NCBI GenBank assembly: GCA_902476265.1
Contig: CABSCP010000001.1
Coordinates: 62,001 to 126,000 of the forward strand
DNA: 64,000 bases
Direction: 5' to 3'
DNA from: an uncultured Lachnospiraceae bacterium
GTDB taxonomy: Bacteria; Bacillota; Clostridia; Lachnospirales; Lachnospiraceae
Numbering within the stretch: position 1 is the first letter of the stretch; the number at the start of each line of letters is the position of its first letter. The notes under the pieces were generated by a model. That model was not told the DNA's origin. It worked only from the letters and a program-made list of their open reading frames with translations, and did no database searches. Of the stretch, positions 52,668 to 61,404 are shown piece after piece. The position numbers were made by a program, and so were the translations under genes.

Positions 52668-53087
52668 TTGCGGATAACACGGGAGACAGATTATGCACTG
52701 CGGATGCTCCGGGAACTGAGTGCGGCAGAGCAGGGGGAGAAGCAGGGCAGGGTTTCGGTCCGGGAGATGGCGGACAGGGAAATGATTCCGCTGCAGTTTG
52801 CTTATAAGATCGTCAAGAAGCTGGAAAAGGGCGGTCTGATACGGATTTCCAGGGGGGCGGAAGGCGGATGCTCGCTTACGGCAGACCTGCATGAGGTTTC
52901 CCTTTTTGACCTGATGCGGGCCATGGAGGAAGATACGTATATGATTTCCTGCATGGAACCGGGTTATGTGTGCCAATGGCGGTCTGCCAATAAGAACTGC
53001 CGGGTGCATCAGCAGCTGGCGCTGATTCAGCAGCGGCTGGACCGGGAACTGCAGGGGGATATGCTTTGGGATATTATTAACGGATGA
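52668..53087 (+). CDS. Rrf2-family transcriptional regulator with cysteine cluster
   Basis: A 139-residue winged-helix regulator. The start is a TTG (LRITRETDYALR context, translated as Met) with AGGTGCAGGAAG ahead. The N-terminal HTH reads VSVREMADREMIPLQFAYKIVKKLEKGGLI and the wing is SRGAEGGCSLT. Three cysteines at about 95, 102 and 111 (C-x6-C-x8-C) occupy the place where IscR and NsrR bind an Fe-S cluster, so sensing of oxygen, NO or iron-sulfur state is likely. It lies 37 bp before the acyl-CoA dehydrogenase fusion, behind a palindromic operator, and probably controls itself and that operon. Confidence 0.9.
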   Translation: MRITRETDYALRMLRELSAAEQGEKQGRVSVREMADREMIPLQFAYKIVKKLEKGGLIRISRGAEGGCSLTADLHEVSLFDLMRAMEEDTYMISCMEPGYVCQWRSANKNCRVHQQLALIQQRLDRELQGDMLWDIING

Positions 53088-53123
53088 ATTTGCTTTGGAG
53101 CAGAAAAAAGAGGAGGTATGGGA

Positions 53124-55037
53124 ATGAATTTTATGACGACACAGGAACAGGAAACTCTCAGGGCCAGGGTGAGGCAGTTTGCGGAGGAAGAGATTAAGCC
53201 GGCCGCATTTATGATGGACCAGCAGAATGAGTTTCCGGGGGAAGCGGTGAAGAAGCTGGGAGAAATGGGGCTGATGGGGATTCCCTATCCGAAGGAATAC
53301 GGCGGCGCCGGGCTGGATGTGACCAGTTACGCCATCGCGGTGGAGGAGCTGTCCAGAGTGGACGGGGGAACCGGCGTGATTCTCTCCGCCCATGTATCGC
53401 TGGGGTCCTGGCCGATTTTTGCTTTCGGAACGGAAGAGCAGAAGCAGAAATATCTGGTGCCGCTGGCAAAAGGGGAAAAGATCGGGGCCTTCGGCCTGAC
53501 GGAGCCCAATGCCGGGTCCGACGCCGGAGGGACGGAAACCACAGCGGTGTTGAAGGGAGATTATTATCTTTTAAACGGCGGTAAAATTTTTATCACGAAC
53601 GCGCCTAAGGCGGATACTTATGTGGTGTTTGCGGTCACCACACCGGATATCGGAACCAGAGGGATTTCGGCGTTTATCGTGGAGAAGGGCTGGGAAGGTT
53701 TCAGCTTCGGGGATCATTATGACAAAATGGGCATCCGGTCATCCTCTACAGCGGAATTGATTTTTAACAATGTGAAGGTGCCCAAAGAAAATCTGCTGGG
53801 AAAAGAAGGCCAGGGATTCAAAATTGCCATGGCTACCCTGGACGGCGGACGCATCGGCATCGCGTCCCAGGCACTGGGCATTGCACAGGGCGCTTTTGAG
53901 GCGGCGGTGGGATATGCGAAGGAGCGCGTGCAGTTCGGCAGGCCCATCGGTTTTCAGCAGGCCATTTCCTTCAAGATAGCGGATATGGCAACGAAGCTCA
54001 GATGCGCCAGAATGCTGGTCTATTCCGCGGCGGAGTTAAAGGAGCATCATGAGCCTTACGGCATGGAATCCGCCATGGCGAAGCAGTATGCGTCGGATAT
54101 CGCCCTGGAGGTCACCAATGATGCGCTCCAGATTTTCGGCGGCACCGGCTATTTAAAGGGCATGGAAGTGGAAAGAATGTACCGGGATGCCAAAATCACT
54201 ACGATTTATGAAGGGACAAATGAGATTCAGCGCGTGGTCATCGCCTCTCATATCCTGGGGAAACCGCCGAAGGATACGGCCGCATCCTCCAGCAGGCCCA
54301 AAAAGCCCGCGCCGGTGACCGGCGTCCGCAAAAAGATGATTCTTTCGGAAGGAAGCGCCCGGGAAAGGGTGGCTGCTTTGGTGGAACATCTGGAAAAAGA
54401 CGGTTATGATTTCACGGTGGGTATTCCGGTAGATACCCCCATCGCATCGGCAGAGCGGGTGGTGAGCGCCGGAAAAGGAATCGGCAGCAGGGAGAACATG
54501 AAACTGATTGAAGAGCTGGCGAAAGCGGCGGGCGCGGCCATCGGTTCCTCCCGTCCGGTGGCGGAAACCCTGAAATATGTGCCCCTCAACCGTTATGTGG
54601 GGATGTCCGGCCAGAAATTTACCGGAAATCTTTACATCGCCTGCGGAATTTCCGGGGCAGTGCAGCATTTGAAGGGCATCAAGGATGCGTCCACCATTGT
54701 GGCGGTCAATAAAAATGCCAACGCACCTATTTTTAAAAACTGCGATTACGGAATCGTGGGGGATGTGGAAGAAATCCTCCCGCTTTTGACAGAGGCGCTG
54801 GAGAGGGGAGAGGAGAAAAAGCCCGCTCCGCCCATGGTGAAGATGAAACGCCCTGTGGCTCCCAGGCCGGAACCTATCGGAAAACGGTATGTGTGCGGCG
54901 GCTGCGGTTACGAATATGTGCCGGAGCTGGGGGATGAGGGCGCGGAGATCGCGCCGGGAACCCTGTTTGAAAAGCTGCCCGAAGACTGGGTATGCCCGGA
55001 GTGTGCGGAGAGTAAAGAGATGTTCATAGAGGGCTGA
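53124..55037 (+). CDS. Acyl-CoA dehydrogenase/EtfA C-domain/rubredoxin fusion
   Basis: A 637-residue three-module flavoprotein. Residues about 1-380 are a complete acyl-CoA dehydrogenase (GLTEPNAGSDAGG, QALGIAQGAFEAAVGYAKER in two parts, catalytic-base motif YEGTNEIQRV). After a Lys/Pro/Ala linker, residues about 440-560 match the FAD-binding C-terminal domain of EtfA (GKGIGSRENM, SSRPVAETL, YIACGISGAVQHLKG, NKNANAPIF). EtfA domain I and EtfB are absent. Residues about 588-637 are rubredoxin with Cys591/594 and Cys624/627. Start: AGGAGG is seven bases before the ATG at 53124; the ATG at 53118 is too close. The next gene is a flavodiiron protein. Inferred path: acyl-CoA to FAD to FAD to rubredoxin iron. 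Confidence 0.92.
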   Translation: MNFMTTQEQETLRARVRQFAEEEIKPAAFMMDQQNEFPGEAVKKLGEMGLMGIPYPKEYGGAGLDVTSYAIAVEELSRVDGGTGVILSAHVSLGSWPIFAFGTEEQKQKYLVPLAKGEKIGAFGLTEPNAGSDAGGTETTAVLKGDYYLLNGGKIFITNAPKADTYVVFAVTTPDIGTRGISAFIVEKGWEGFSFGDHYDKMGIRSSSTAELIFNNVKVPKENLLGKEGQGFKIAMATLDGGRIGIASQALGIAQGAFEAAVGYAKERVQFGRPIGFQQAISFKIADMATKLRCARMLVYSAAELKEHHEPYGMESAMAKQYASDIALEVTNDALQIFGGTGYLKGMEVERMYRDAKITTIYEGTNEIQRVVIASHILGKPPKDTAASSSRPKKPAPVTGVRKKMILSEGSARERVAALVEHLEKDGYDFTVGIPVDTPIASAERVVSAGKGIGSRENMKLIEELAKAAGAAIGSSRPVAETLKYVPLNRYVGMSGQKFTGNLYIACGISGAVQHLKGIKDASTIVAVNKNANAPIFKNCDYGIVGDVEEILPLLTEALERGEEKKPAPPMVKMKRPVAPRPEPIGKRYVCGGCGYEYVPELGDEGAEIAPGTLFEKLPEDWVCPECAESKEMFIEG

Positions 55038-55072
55038 CCTGCCCGGATTTTGAAGCATAAGGAGGAAAGATT

Positions 55073-56284
55073 ATGCATAGTGTGAGAAACGTTACAAAAG
55101 ACCTCTACTGGGTAGGAGCCAATGACCACAGAACAACACTTTTTGAAAATATTCACCCGATCCCCAGAGGGGTATCCTATAATTCTTATCTGCTGATGGA
55201 CGAGAGCACGGTGCTGTTTGACACGGTGGACTGGTCCGCCTGCCGCCAGTTTCTGGAAAATGTGGAGTATCTGCTGGGGGACCGGCAGCTGGACTATCTG
55301 GTCATCAATCATATGGAGCCGGATCACGGCGCTTCCATTGAAGAAGTGATTCTCCGGTATCCGGAGGTGAAGATCATTTCCACGGAGAAATCTTTTATGC
55401 TGATGCGCCAGTTCGGATTCCGGGTGGACAGTCATGAGCTGATTGAAGTGAAGGAAGGGGATACCCGGAATTTTGGCAGACATGAAGTCACCTTTGTGGC
55501 GGCTCCCATGGTTCACTGGCCGGAAGCCATGGTCACCTATGATCTGACGGACGGGATTTTATTCTCCGCCGATGCCTTTGGCTCTTTCGGCGCGCTGGAC
55601 GGAAAGCTGTTTGCCGACGAAGTGAACTTTGACCGGGACTGGCTGGATGATGCCAGAAGATATTATACCAATATCGTGGGAAAATACGGCCCCCACGTGA
55701 TGCATCTTCTGAAAAAAGCCGGCGCCATCGACATCAAAGTGATCTGCCCGCTCCACGGTCCCGTATGGCGGAAGGACATCGGCTATATTCTGGATAAATA
55801 TGTTCACTGGGCAACCTATGAACCGGAGGAAAAAGGGGTCATGATCGCTTACGCTTCCATGTATGGCAATACGGAAGCGGCGGCCCAGGCGCTGGCTGCA
55901 AAGCTCTGTGAAAAAGGGCTGACGAATGTGTGGCTTTATGATGTCTCCAACACGCATGTGTCCTATCTGATTTCGGAAACCTTCCGCCTGTCCCATGTGG
56001 TGCTGGCGTCGGTGACCTACAATCTGGGGATCTATCCGGTGATGCATAATTATCTGATGGACATGAAGGCGCTGAACCTCCAGAAGCGGACCGTGGCGAT
56101 CGTGGAAAACGGTTCCTGGGCATGCAAATCCGGAGATCTGATGCAGAAGTTTTTAGAAGAAGAGATGAAGGATATCACGGTTTTGAACGAACGGCTGTCT
56201 CTGGCTTCCGCGCTGAATGACGGCAAGGAAGGGGAATTGGAGACGCTGGCACAGGCTGTTTTGGATTCTGTGCAAGAAGACTGA
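55073..56284 (+). CDS. Flavodiiron protein (FprA/rubredoxin:oxygen oxidoreductase)
   Basis: A 403-residue soluble protein that reduces O2 to water, or NO to N2O, in anaerobes. The metallo-beta-lactamase-like domain (about 1-250) has the di-iron ligands His80-x-Glu82-x-Asp84-His85, His148, Asp167 and His228, and the flavodoxin domain (about 255-400) binds FMN at YASMYGNTEAA. AAGGAGG precedes the ATG. It is 35 bp after the fusion protein and almost surely cotranscribed. Flavodiiron proteins usually take electrons from rubredoxin, which is the last domain of the preceding gene product. Terminator-like hairpin follows. Confidence 0.96.
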   Translation: MHSVRNVTKDLYWVGANDHRTTLFENIHPIPRGVSYNSYLLMDESTVLFDTVDWSACRQFLENVEYLLGDRQLDYLVINHMEPDHGASIEEVILRYPEVKIISTEKSFMLMRQFGFRVDSHELIEVKEGDTRNFGRHEVTFVAAPMVHWPEAMVTYDLTDGILFSADAFGSFGALDGKLFADEVNFDRDWLDDARRYYTNIVGKYGPHVMHLLKKAGAIDIKVICPLHGPVWRKDIGYILDKYVHWATYEPEEKGVMIAYASMYGNTEAAAQALAAKLCEKGLTNVWLYDVSNTHVSYLISETFRLSHVVLASVTYNLGIYPVMHNYLMDMKALNLQKRTVAIVENGSWACKSGDLMQKFLEEEMKDITVLNERLSLASALNDGKEGELETLAQAVLDSVQED

Positions 56285-56313
56285 TCACGATTTTCCACAG
56301 GGAAGGGAAAACG

Positions 56314-56355
56314 GGGCTGCCGCATTTCGATTGAAAAATCGGAAGGCGGCAGCCC
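56314..56355 (+). terminator. Terminator-like hairpin after the flavodiiron gene
   Basis: GGGCTGCCGC pairs with GCGGCAGCCC, with an inner CGATT/AATCG stem. The following T-run is poor (TTAAATTA), so termination strength is uncertain. Confidence 0.55.
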
Positions 56356-56484
56356 TTAAATTATGTCGGCATCGACAGATTTTTATTGACTTGAAGCCCG
56401 GTTCAGGGGATAGTATTAGAAAAGGCGTTTTTGGCGGACCGAAGTCTGGTGCGCAAAAGGCTGAAAACTTTGTGCGGAGGGTTT

Positions 56485-58086
56485 ATGGAAAAAGGCGGTA
56501 TTTTAAAAAACAGGTTTTATCTCTACATGACGGAATTTTTTGCGGGAATGAGCGTGATGGCGGTGGAGCTGGGAGCCAGCCGGCTGCTGGCGCCGTATTT
56601 CAGCTCTTCCCAGATTGTATGGACCATCATCATCGGGACGATCATGATCGCCATGGCGCTGGGCAATGTCTGGGGCGGGAGAAGGGCGGATCAAGATCCC
56701 AATCCGGACAGGCTCTACGGGAGGATCCTGATTGCGGCCGTGTGGATCGCGGCCATTCCTCTGGTGGGGAAATATGTGATCTTAGGGGTGTCGGGCCTGC
56801 TGGTGCTGACGGTGAACAACAATTTCCTGGTGCTGGCGGCATTCATCGCCTGTATGGTGATCTTTGTTTTCCCGCTTTTTTTGCTGGGGACGGTGACGCC
56901 TTCCCTGGCAAAATATACGGTGGGAAGTCTGGATGACAGCGGGAAAATTGTGGGAACGCTGGGCGCTTTCAACACCATCGGCAGCATTATCGGCACCTTC
57001 CTTCCCACCTTTGTGACGATCCCGGCGGTGGGGACTTCGGTGACGTTTTTGATTTTTTCCGGCGTGCTTCTGCTTCTGGGACTGCTTTACTTCATCAGCA
57101 AAAAGACGAAAAAGGGCGCCTGCGCGGCGGCTGTGGCAGCATTTATCGCCTGTAGCATTCTGGGTAATTCAGACAGCTTCGCGTTCTGGGAAAAAGATTT
57201 GGTCTATGAGGGAGAGTCCATTTACAATTATCTCCAGGTGAAAGAGGATGAGGACAGCGTGATCCTTTCCACGAATGTGCTTTTCGGCGTGCAGTCCATT
57301 TTAAAAAAGGATGATTCCCTGACAGGTATGTATTATGATTATGCGCTGGCAGCGCCTCTCATGGCAGGACAGGCGGAACCGGCAAATCAGGAAGTGTTGA
57401 TTCTGGGAATGGGCACGGGAACCTATGCAAACCAGTGTCTGCGCTATTTTAACGGGATCGGAGTGGAAGGCGTCGAAATCGATCAAAAGATCACGGATCT
57501 GGCGCACCGTTACTTCGAGCTGCCGGAAACGGTGGATGTGACCACTTATGACGGCCGGGCCTATCTCCAGGCGGTGGACAAAAAATACGATGTGATCATG
57601 GTGGATGCCTATCAGGATATCACCATCCCTTTTCAGATGTCCACCGCCGAGTTTTTTACCATGGTGAAAGAGCACCTGAAAGACGACGGCGTGATGGTGG
57701 TGAACATGAATATGCAGTCCGGGGAAGAAGGCAGCATCAACGAATATCTGACGGACACCATCGCCGGTGTTTTTGATGCGGTTTATACCGTCAATGTGTC
57801 CGGTTCCACCAACCGGGAGCTGTTCGCTTCCCGGAATGGAGAAATTGTCTCTGTTTTAAAGGAACGGACCGAATCGATGGAGGACGGGCAGCTGAAAAAT
57901 ATGATGCGGCATGTGGAGGAGAATCTGGAAGTCTGTGAAAAGGGGAAACTGATCCTGACGGATGACAAGGCCCCTGTAGAAGTTTTGGGAATGCGGGTGA
58001 TCGACAGCATCATCCGGGATGAGATCGGATATTATAAGACGATTTTTAAGGAAAAAGGGATTTCGGGACTGCTGAATGAAATGTGA
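56485..58086 (+). CDS. Membrane-fused spermidine-synthase-like protein
   Basis: A 533-residue protein. Residues about 5-235 hold roughly seven hydrophobic helices (FFAGMSVMAVELGASRLLAP, IGTIMIAMALGNVWGGRRAD, LLGTVTPSLAKYTVGS), and residues about 240-500 form a spermidine synthase-like Rossmann domain (VLILGMGTGTYANQCL, VEGVEIDQKITDLA, YDGRAYLQ, YDVIMVDAYQDITIPFQMS). The family is common, but polyamine synthesis has rarely been shown; the aminopropyl-donor motif seems only partly kept. The frame opens at 56431, but the ATG at 56485 follows GGAGG and starts just before the first helix. Followed 34 bp later by spmA. Function is uncertain. Confidence 0.85.
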   Translation: MEKGGILKNRFYLYMTEFFAGMSVMAVELGASRLLAPYFSSSQIVWTIIIGTIMIAMALGNVWGGRRADQDPNPDRLYGRILIAAVWIAAIPLVGKYVILGVSGLLVLTVNNNFLVLAAFIACMVIFVFPLFLLGTVTPSLAKYTVGSLDDSGKIVGTLGAFNTIGSIIGTFLPTFVTIPAVGTSVTFLIFSGVLLLLGLLYFISKKTKKGACAAAVAAFIACSILGNSDSFAFWEKDLVYEGESIYNYLQVKEDEDSVILSTNVLFGVQSILKKDDSLTGMYYDYALAAPLMAGQAEPANQEVLILGMGTGTYANQCLRYFNGIGVEGVEIDQKITDLAHRYFELPETVDVTTYDGRAYLQAVDKKYDVIMVDAYQDITIPFQMSTAEFFTMVKEHLKDDGVMVVNMNMQSGEEGSINEYLTDTIAGVFDAVYTVNVSGSTNRELFASRNGEIVSVLKERTESMEDGQLKNMMRHVEENLEVCEKGKLILTDDKAPVEVLGMRVIDSIIRDEIGYYKTIFKEKGISGLLNEM

Positions 58087-58120
58087 ACATATACTGATAG
58101 AAAAAAGCAGGTAATCTGCC

Positions 58121-58774
58121 ATGCTGAACTATATCTGGGCATTGATGATCGCCGTGGGCGTCCTTTACGGCGCTTTTACGGGACATATTGAGGCGGTTTC
58201 CAACGCGGCTCTGGACTCCGCGAAGGAAGCGGTGGATCTGTGCATCACCATGGTGGGCGTGATGGGGCTTTGGGTAGGGCTGATGGAGATCGCCAAAAAT
58301 TCAGGACTGATCGCCAGAATGACGAGAGGAATCCAGCCCTTTGTGTCTTTTATGTTTCCGAGGCTGCCCAAAAACCATGCGGCCCGGGAATATATTTCCA
58401 CCAATATTATTGCAAACGTTCTGGGGCTGGGCTGGGCCTGCACGCCGGCGGGATTAAAGGCCATGGAAGCGCTGCAGGAGCTGAACGAAGAAGAATGCGA
58501 AAGAAACCGAAAAAAGACGCCGGGACTGCCGCCTGGCGGGCGGGAAGGCAGGCCGGGGTTTGACCCCGGGGTAGCCAGTAACGAGATGTGTACCTTCCTT
58601 ATATTAAATATTTCCTCTCTCCAGCTGATTCCGGTGTCCATCATCGCCTACCGGAGCCAGTATGGATCCGCTTCCCCCACGGCGATTGTGGGACCCGCCA
58701 TTGTGGCAACCTTTGTGAGCACTCTGGTAGGAGTGGTTTTTGCGAAAATATTTGACAGAAGAAGGGGAGTCTGA
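58121..58774 (+). CDS. spmA: Spore maturation protein A (SpmA)
   Basis: A 217-residue integral membrane protein with the nucleoside-recognition (Gate) domain. It opens MLNYIWALMIAVGVLYGAFTG, split in the family into a first helix and loop, then GVMGLWVGLMEIAKNSGL, FPRLPKNHAAREYISTN, and ANVLGLGWACTPAGLKAMEA, a conserved SpmA pattern. SpmA is required for spore core dehydration in B. subtilis together with SpmB. No spmB gene follows; a convergent AraC gene begins 49 bp on. The middle has a proline/glycine-rich insert (about 132-148). Ribosome binding site is weak. Confidence 0.88.
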   Translation: MLNYIWALMIAVGVLYGAFTGHIEAVSNAALDSAKEAVDLCITMVGVMGLWVGLMEIAKNSGLIARMTRGIQPFVSFMFPRLPKNHAAREYISTNIIANVLGLGWACTPAGLKAMEALQELNEEECERNRKKTPGLPPGGREGRPGFDPGVASNEMCTFLILNISSLQLIPVSIIAYRSQYGSASPTAIVGPAIVATFVSTLVGVVFAKIFDRRRGV

Positions 58775-58807
58775 ATTCGGTACCGGCAACGGTTGGTAAA
58801 AGCAGAG

Positions 58808-58834
58808 AAGGGAAGCGTAATATTCACTTCCCTT
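58808..58834 (-). terminator. Terminator at the end of the AraC gene
   Basis: AAGGGAAG and CTTCCCTT form an eight-base stem overlapping the last AraC codons; on the minus strand it is followed by CTCTGCTTTTACC. It may also stop spmA transcripts. Confidence 0.45.
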
Positions 58835-59654
58835 CCCGGCATTCTTTCCGGTATGCGCTCGCGCTCATATGACAGTGTTTCTGGAAACACTGGGCAAAGT
58901 AGCTCTGTGAGGAAAACCCGGAGGATTGTGCGATCTCCGTTATACTGTAATCCGTGCTGGCCAGCAGTTCTTTGCTGGCCTTTATTCTTACCCCGCATAA
59001 ATAGTTCATGGGAGAGCAGCCAAAGCATTTGGTAAAGGTATGTACCAGGTAATATTTATTCAGATGAGAAATCTCCGACAGATCTTCCAGGGTGATATCC
59101 CGGGTATAGTTTGTTTCTATATACTGCTTGACCTTGATACATTCATGGCTGGATTTTACGGAAGAAACGACTTTAAAGGTCAGATTTGCGCGCCGCATCA
59201 GCTTGACGATCAAAACTTCCAGAAGATTCTGGCAGACAAGCTCATAATTGATCCGCTTTTCTTCCATTTCAGCAAGAAGGGACTTCATATAAAAAATGAA
59301 GTCGGAGTGTTCCTGGCGGCAGTTAAAGATAATGTGTTCATGGTTTTCCTGGAAAGAAAAATCCAGGCCTTCCACGCCAAGGATAATATACTCCAGAGGA
59401 ATATCGCCCACTGACATTTCCGTATGCGCGATGTTTGCATTGATGATAATGAAGTCATCCTCTTTTACAGGGAAGATCTGATCTTCAATCAGATAATTTC
59501 CGTTTCCTTTTATGACATAACACAGCTCTGTAAAAAAGTGTGTGTGAGGAAGGCTTGGCCAGTCATCTTCATATTTGGAATAGGTTACATAGAGAAGCTT
59601 TGCGTCGATGGAACGGATTTCACCGTTCCCCAGCTCATATCGGGAAATAGCCAT
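58824..59654 (-). CDS. AraC-family regulator with cupin domain
   Basis: A 276-residue transcription factor. The N-terminal cupin sensor (about 20-160; PHTHFFTELCYVIKGNGNYLI in two parts, and FPVKEDDFIIINANIAHTE) would bind a sugar, and the C-terminal AraC HTH (about 175-272) shows ITLEDLSEISHLNKYYLVHTF and ITEIAQSSGFSSQSYFAQCFQKH across its two helices. It diverges from the transporter and GH112 phosphorylase genes and is the likely activator of that operon. Ribosome binding site is weak (AGGATGGATG). Confidence 0.92.
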   Translation of the reverse strand: MAISRYELGNGEIRSIDAKLLYVTYSKYEDDWPSLPHTHFFTELCYVIKGNGNYLIEDQIFPVKEDDFIIINANIAHTEMSVGDIPLEYIILGVEGLDFSFQENHEHIIFNCRQEHSDFIFYMKSLLAEMEEKRINYELVCQNLLEVLIVKLMRRANLTFKVVSSVKSSHECIKVKQYIETNYTRDITLEDLSEISHLNKYYLVHTFTKCFGCSPMNYLCGVRIKASKELLASTDYSITEIAQSSGFSSQSYFAQCFQKHCHMSASAYRKECREGK

Positions 59655-59907
59655 ATTTCATCCATCCTGTTTTAGAAAAAATGCGTTCACAGCCCGGCGG
59701 GTAACAGAGGGTATAACGGAATCCCATAAGTCAGATATACAAAGTATAAAAAAAACAGTATCTTAATCCACAAAATTGAACATTGTGATCAAATGAGGGA
59801 CGGGTTTTATTGTGCATATCGCGCCTATTTGAATGGAGAGTTCTAAATTATATTAACAAATTTTACGAGGAAAAGCAATATATATAAAAAAAGAAGCAAC
59901 ATATGGA

Positions 59908-59963
59908 TTGTATAAAACGGCCATAAAAGCTATACTTTAGTTACACAAAGCACTTCGGTGCTT
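59908..59963 (+). promoter_or_regulatory. Promoter and TTCG-loop hairpin of the GH112 operon
   Basis: TTGTAT (59908-59913), a 17-bp spacer and TATACT (59931-59936). The likely start point is just before AAGCAC-TTCG-GTGCTT (59948-59963), a very stable tetraloop hairpin at the 5' end of the transcript. The 332-bp gap 59655-59986 is otherwise AT-rich and presumably holds the AraC sites; no clear repeats were found. Confidence 0.7.
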
Positions 59964-59986
59964 CACAGATTAAAGGAGGATATACT

Positions 59987-61333
59987 ATGAAAAAGAAATT
60001 TATCAGTTTGTTGGTTGTTTCTGCTATGGCAGCTACAATGATCGCTGGCTGCGGCAGCAAACCGGCAGAGACGACCCCGGCACCCGCACCTGCTGAAACA
60101 CAGGAAGCTGCTCCCGCTGAATCCACACCGGCAGAGACAACCCCTGCTGCAGATACAGCAGACACAGGCGCAGCTGATTATAGCGACGTTACATTGACAA
60201 TGTGGTCCATGTGGAACTCCACAGAGCCTCAGGGCCAGGTGATCGTGGAAGCGGCTGAAGCTTTCAAAGAGAAGACAGGCGCTACCGTTAATATTGAATG
60301 GAAAGGCCGTGACATCAAGCAGATCATTCTGACAGCGCTGGAAGGCGGCGAAGATATTGATATCTTTGAAGAAGACTACTCCAGAATTGCAAAACAGTAT
60401 AAAGATTTCTGCTATGACCTGACAGATATGGCTAAGGCTGCAAACTATGAAGCGAACAGCTTTAAGTGCTTCAATGAAGAAGCTGTTAAGTGGGCCGGCT
60501 TCCTTCCCTGTATCGCTGAACAGCCTCAGGTTGGCGGCGTATTCTACAACAAAGACATCTTCGATGACTGCGGCATTACAACAGTGCCTGCTACATGGGA
60601 CGATTTCCTGGCAGCATGCCAGACCATGGTTGACAAAGGGTATCAGCCTCTGGCTCTGGACAGCGCATATGCAGACTTCACATTCGGTTATCACCTTGAC
60701 AGAGTAATCGGTCAGGAAGCTACTTCCAAACTGGCAGTAGAAGGCGGATGGAGCCAGAGCGAAGGCGCGATCAAAGCTGCTGATCAGATCATTGAGTTCG
60801 TAAAAGCAGGATATCTTGCAGACGGCGCTCCGGATGAATATCCTTCCAGCCAGAACAAGATCGGTTTAACAGGCAAGGTTGCAATGGTTGTTTGTGCAAA
60901 CTATGTTGCAGCGGAAGTTAACAACAACACCGGCACAGAGATCAACTGGGGCATGTTCAACTACCCTACAGTAAAAGACGGTTCCGGCTCTTCCAACGCT
61001 TACGCTGGCGCTAACTCTCTGGCGATCGGCAAAAACAGCAAAAACCCTCAGGCAGCATTTGACTTCCTGATGTTCTTAACAACCGGCGAATTTGATCAGA
61101 AGATGGCAGATGCAGCTTCTCAGATCCCCGCTGATCCTAACAACACAGCACCGGCTATCATGAACGGTACTATTGAAGCTCTGCAGGCAACAACAAGCCC
61201 TCTGGCTTGGAACATGGGCCTGAGCGACAACTCTGACCTTACAGCAACATTCAAAGAGGTTATCATCGGCCTGTTTGAAGGCAAATATGCTACCGGCGCA
61301 GATTTCGCAGCAGCAATGGATGCCTTATACTAA
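59987..61333 (+). CDS. CUT1 sugar-binding lipoprotein, probably galacto-N-biose/lacto-N-biose
   Basis: A 448-residue solute-binding protein. The lipoprotein signal ends MIAGC (Cys22), followed by a linker of Pro/Ala/Glu/Thr repeats (about 26-60). Family 1 motifs include VTLTMWSMWNS, VNIEWKGRDIKQIILTALEGG in parts, GGVFYNKDIFDDCG and AYAGANSLAIGKNSKNPQAA. AAAGGAGG precedes the ATG. Codon use is strongly biased, as in a highly expressed gene. The downstream GH112 phosphorylase suggests the ligand is the mucin or milk disaccharide core Gal-beta-1,3-HexNAc, an inference from context. Confidence 0.92.
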   Translation: MKKKFISLLVVSAMAATMIAGCGSKPAETTPAPAPAETQEAAPAESTPAETTPAADTADTGAADYSDVTLTMWSMWNSTEPQGQVIVEAAEAFKEKTGATVNIEWKGRDIKQIILTALEGGEDIDIFEEDYSRIAKQYKDFCYDLTDMAKAANYEANSFKCFNEEAVKWAGFLPCIAEQPQVGGVFYNKDIFDDCGITTVPATWDDFLAACQTMVDKGYQPLALDSAYADFTFGYHLDRVIGQEATSKLAVEGGWSQSEGAIKAADQIIEFVKAGYLADGAPDEYPSSQNKIGLTGKVAMVVCANYVAAEVNNNTGTEINWGMFNYPTVKDGSGSSNAYAGANSLAIGKNSKNPQAAFDFLMFLTTGEFDQKMADAASQIPADPNNTAPAIMNGTIEALQATTSPLAWNMGLSDNSDLTATFKEVIIGLFEGKYATGADFAAAMDALY

Positions 61334-61350
61334 AAGAGTTTGCTTAAATG

Positions 61351-61383
61351 GAGGTGGCACTGATGTGGTGCCACCTCATTTTT
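61351..61383 (+). terminator. Attenuating terminator after the binding-protein gene
   Basis: GAGGTGGCAC pairs with GTGCCACCTC around TGATGTG, followed by five T residues. It lies between the binding-protein and permease genes and would favour binding-protein expression. Confidence 0.82.
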
Positions 61384-61404
61384 ATCAGAAGAGGTGACGT
61401 ATAA

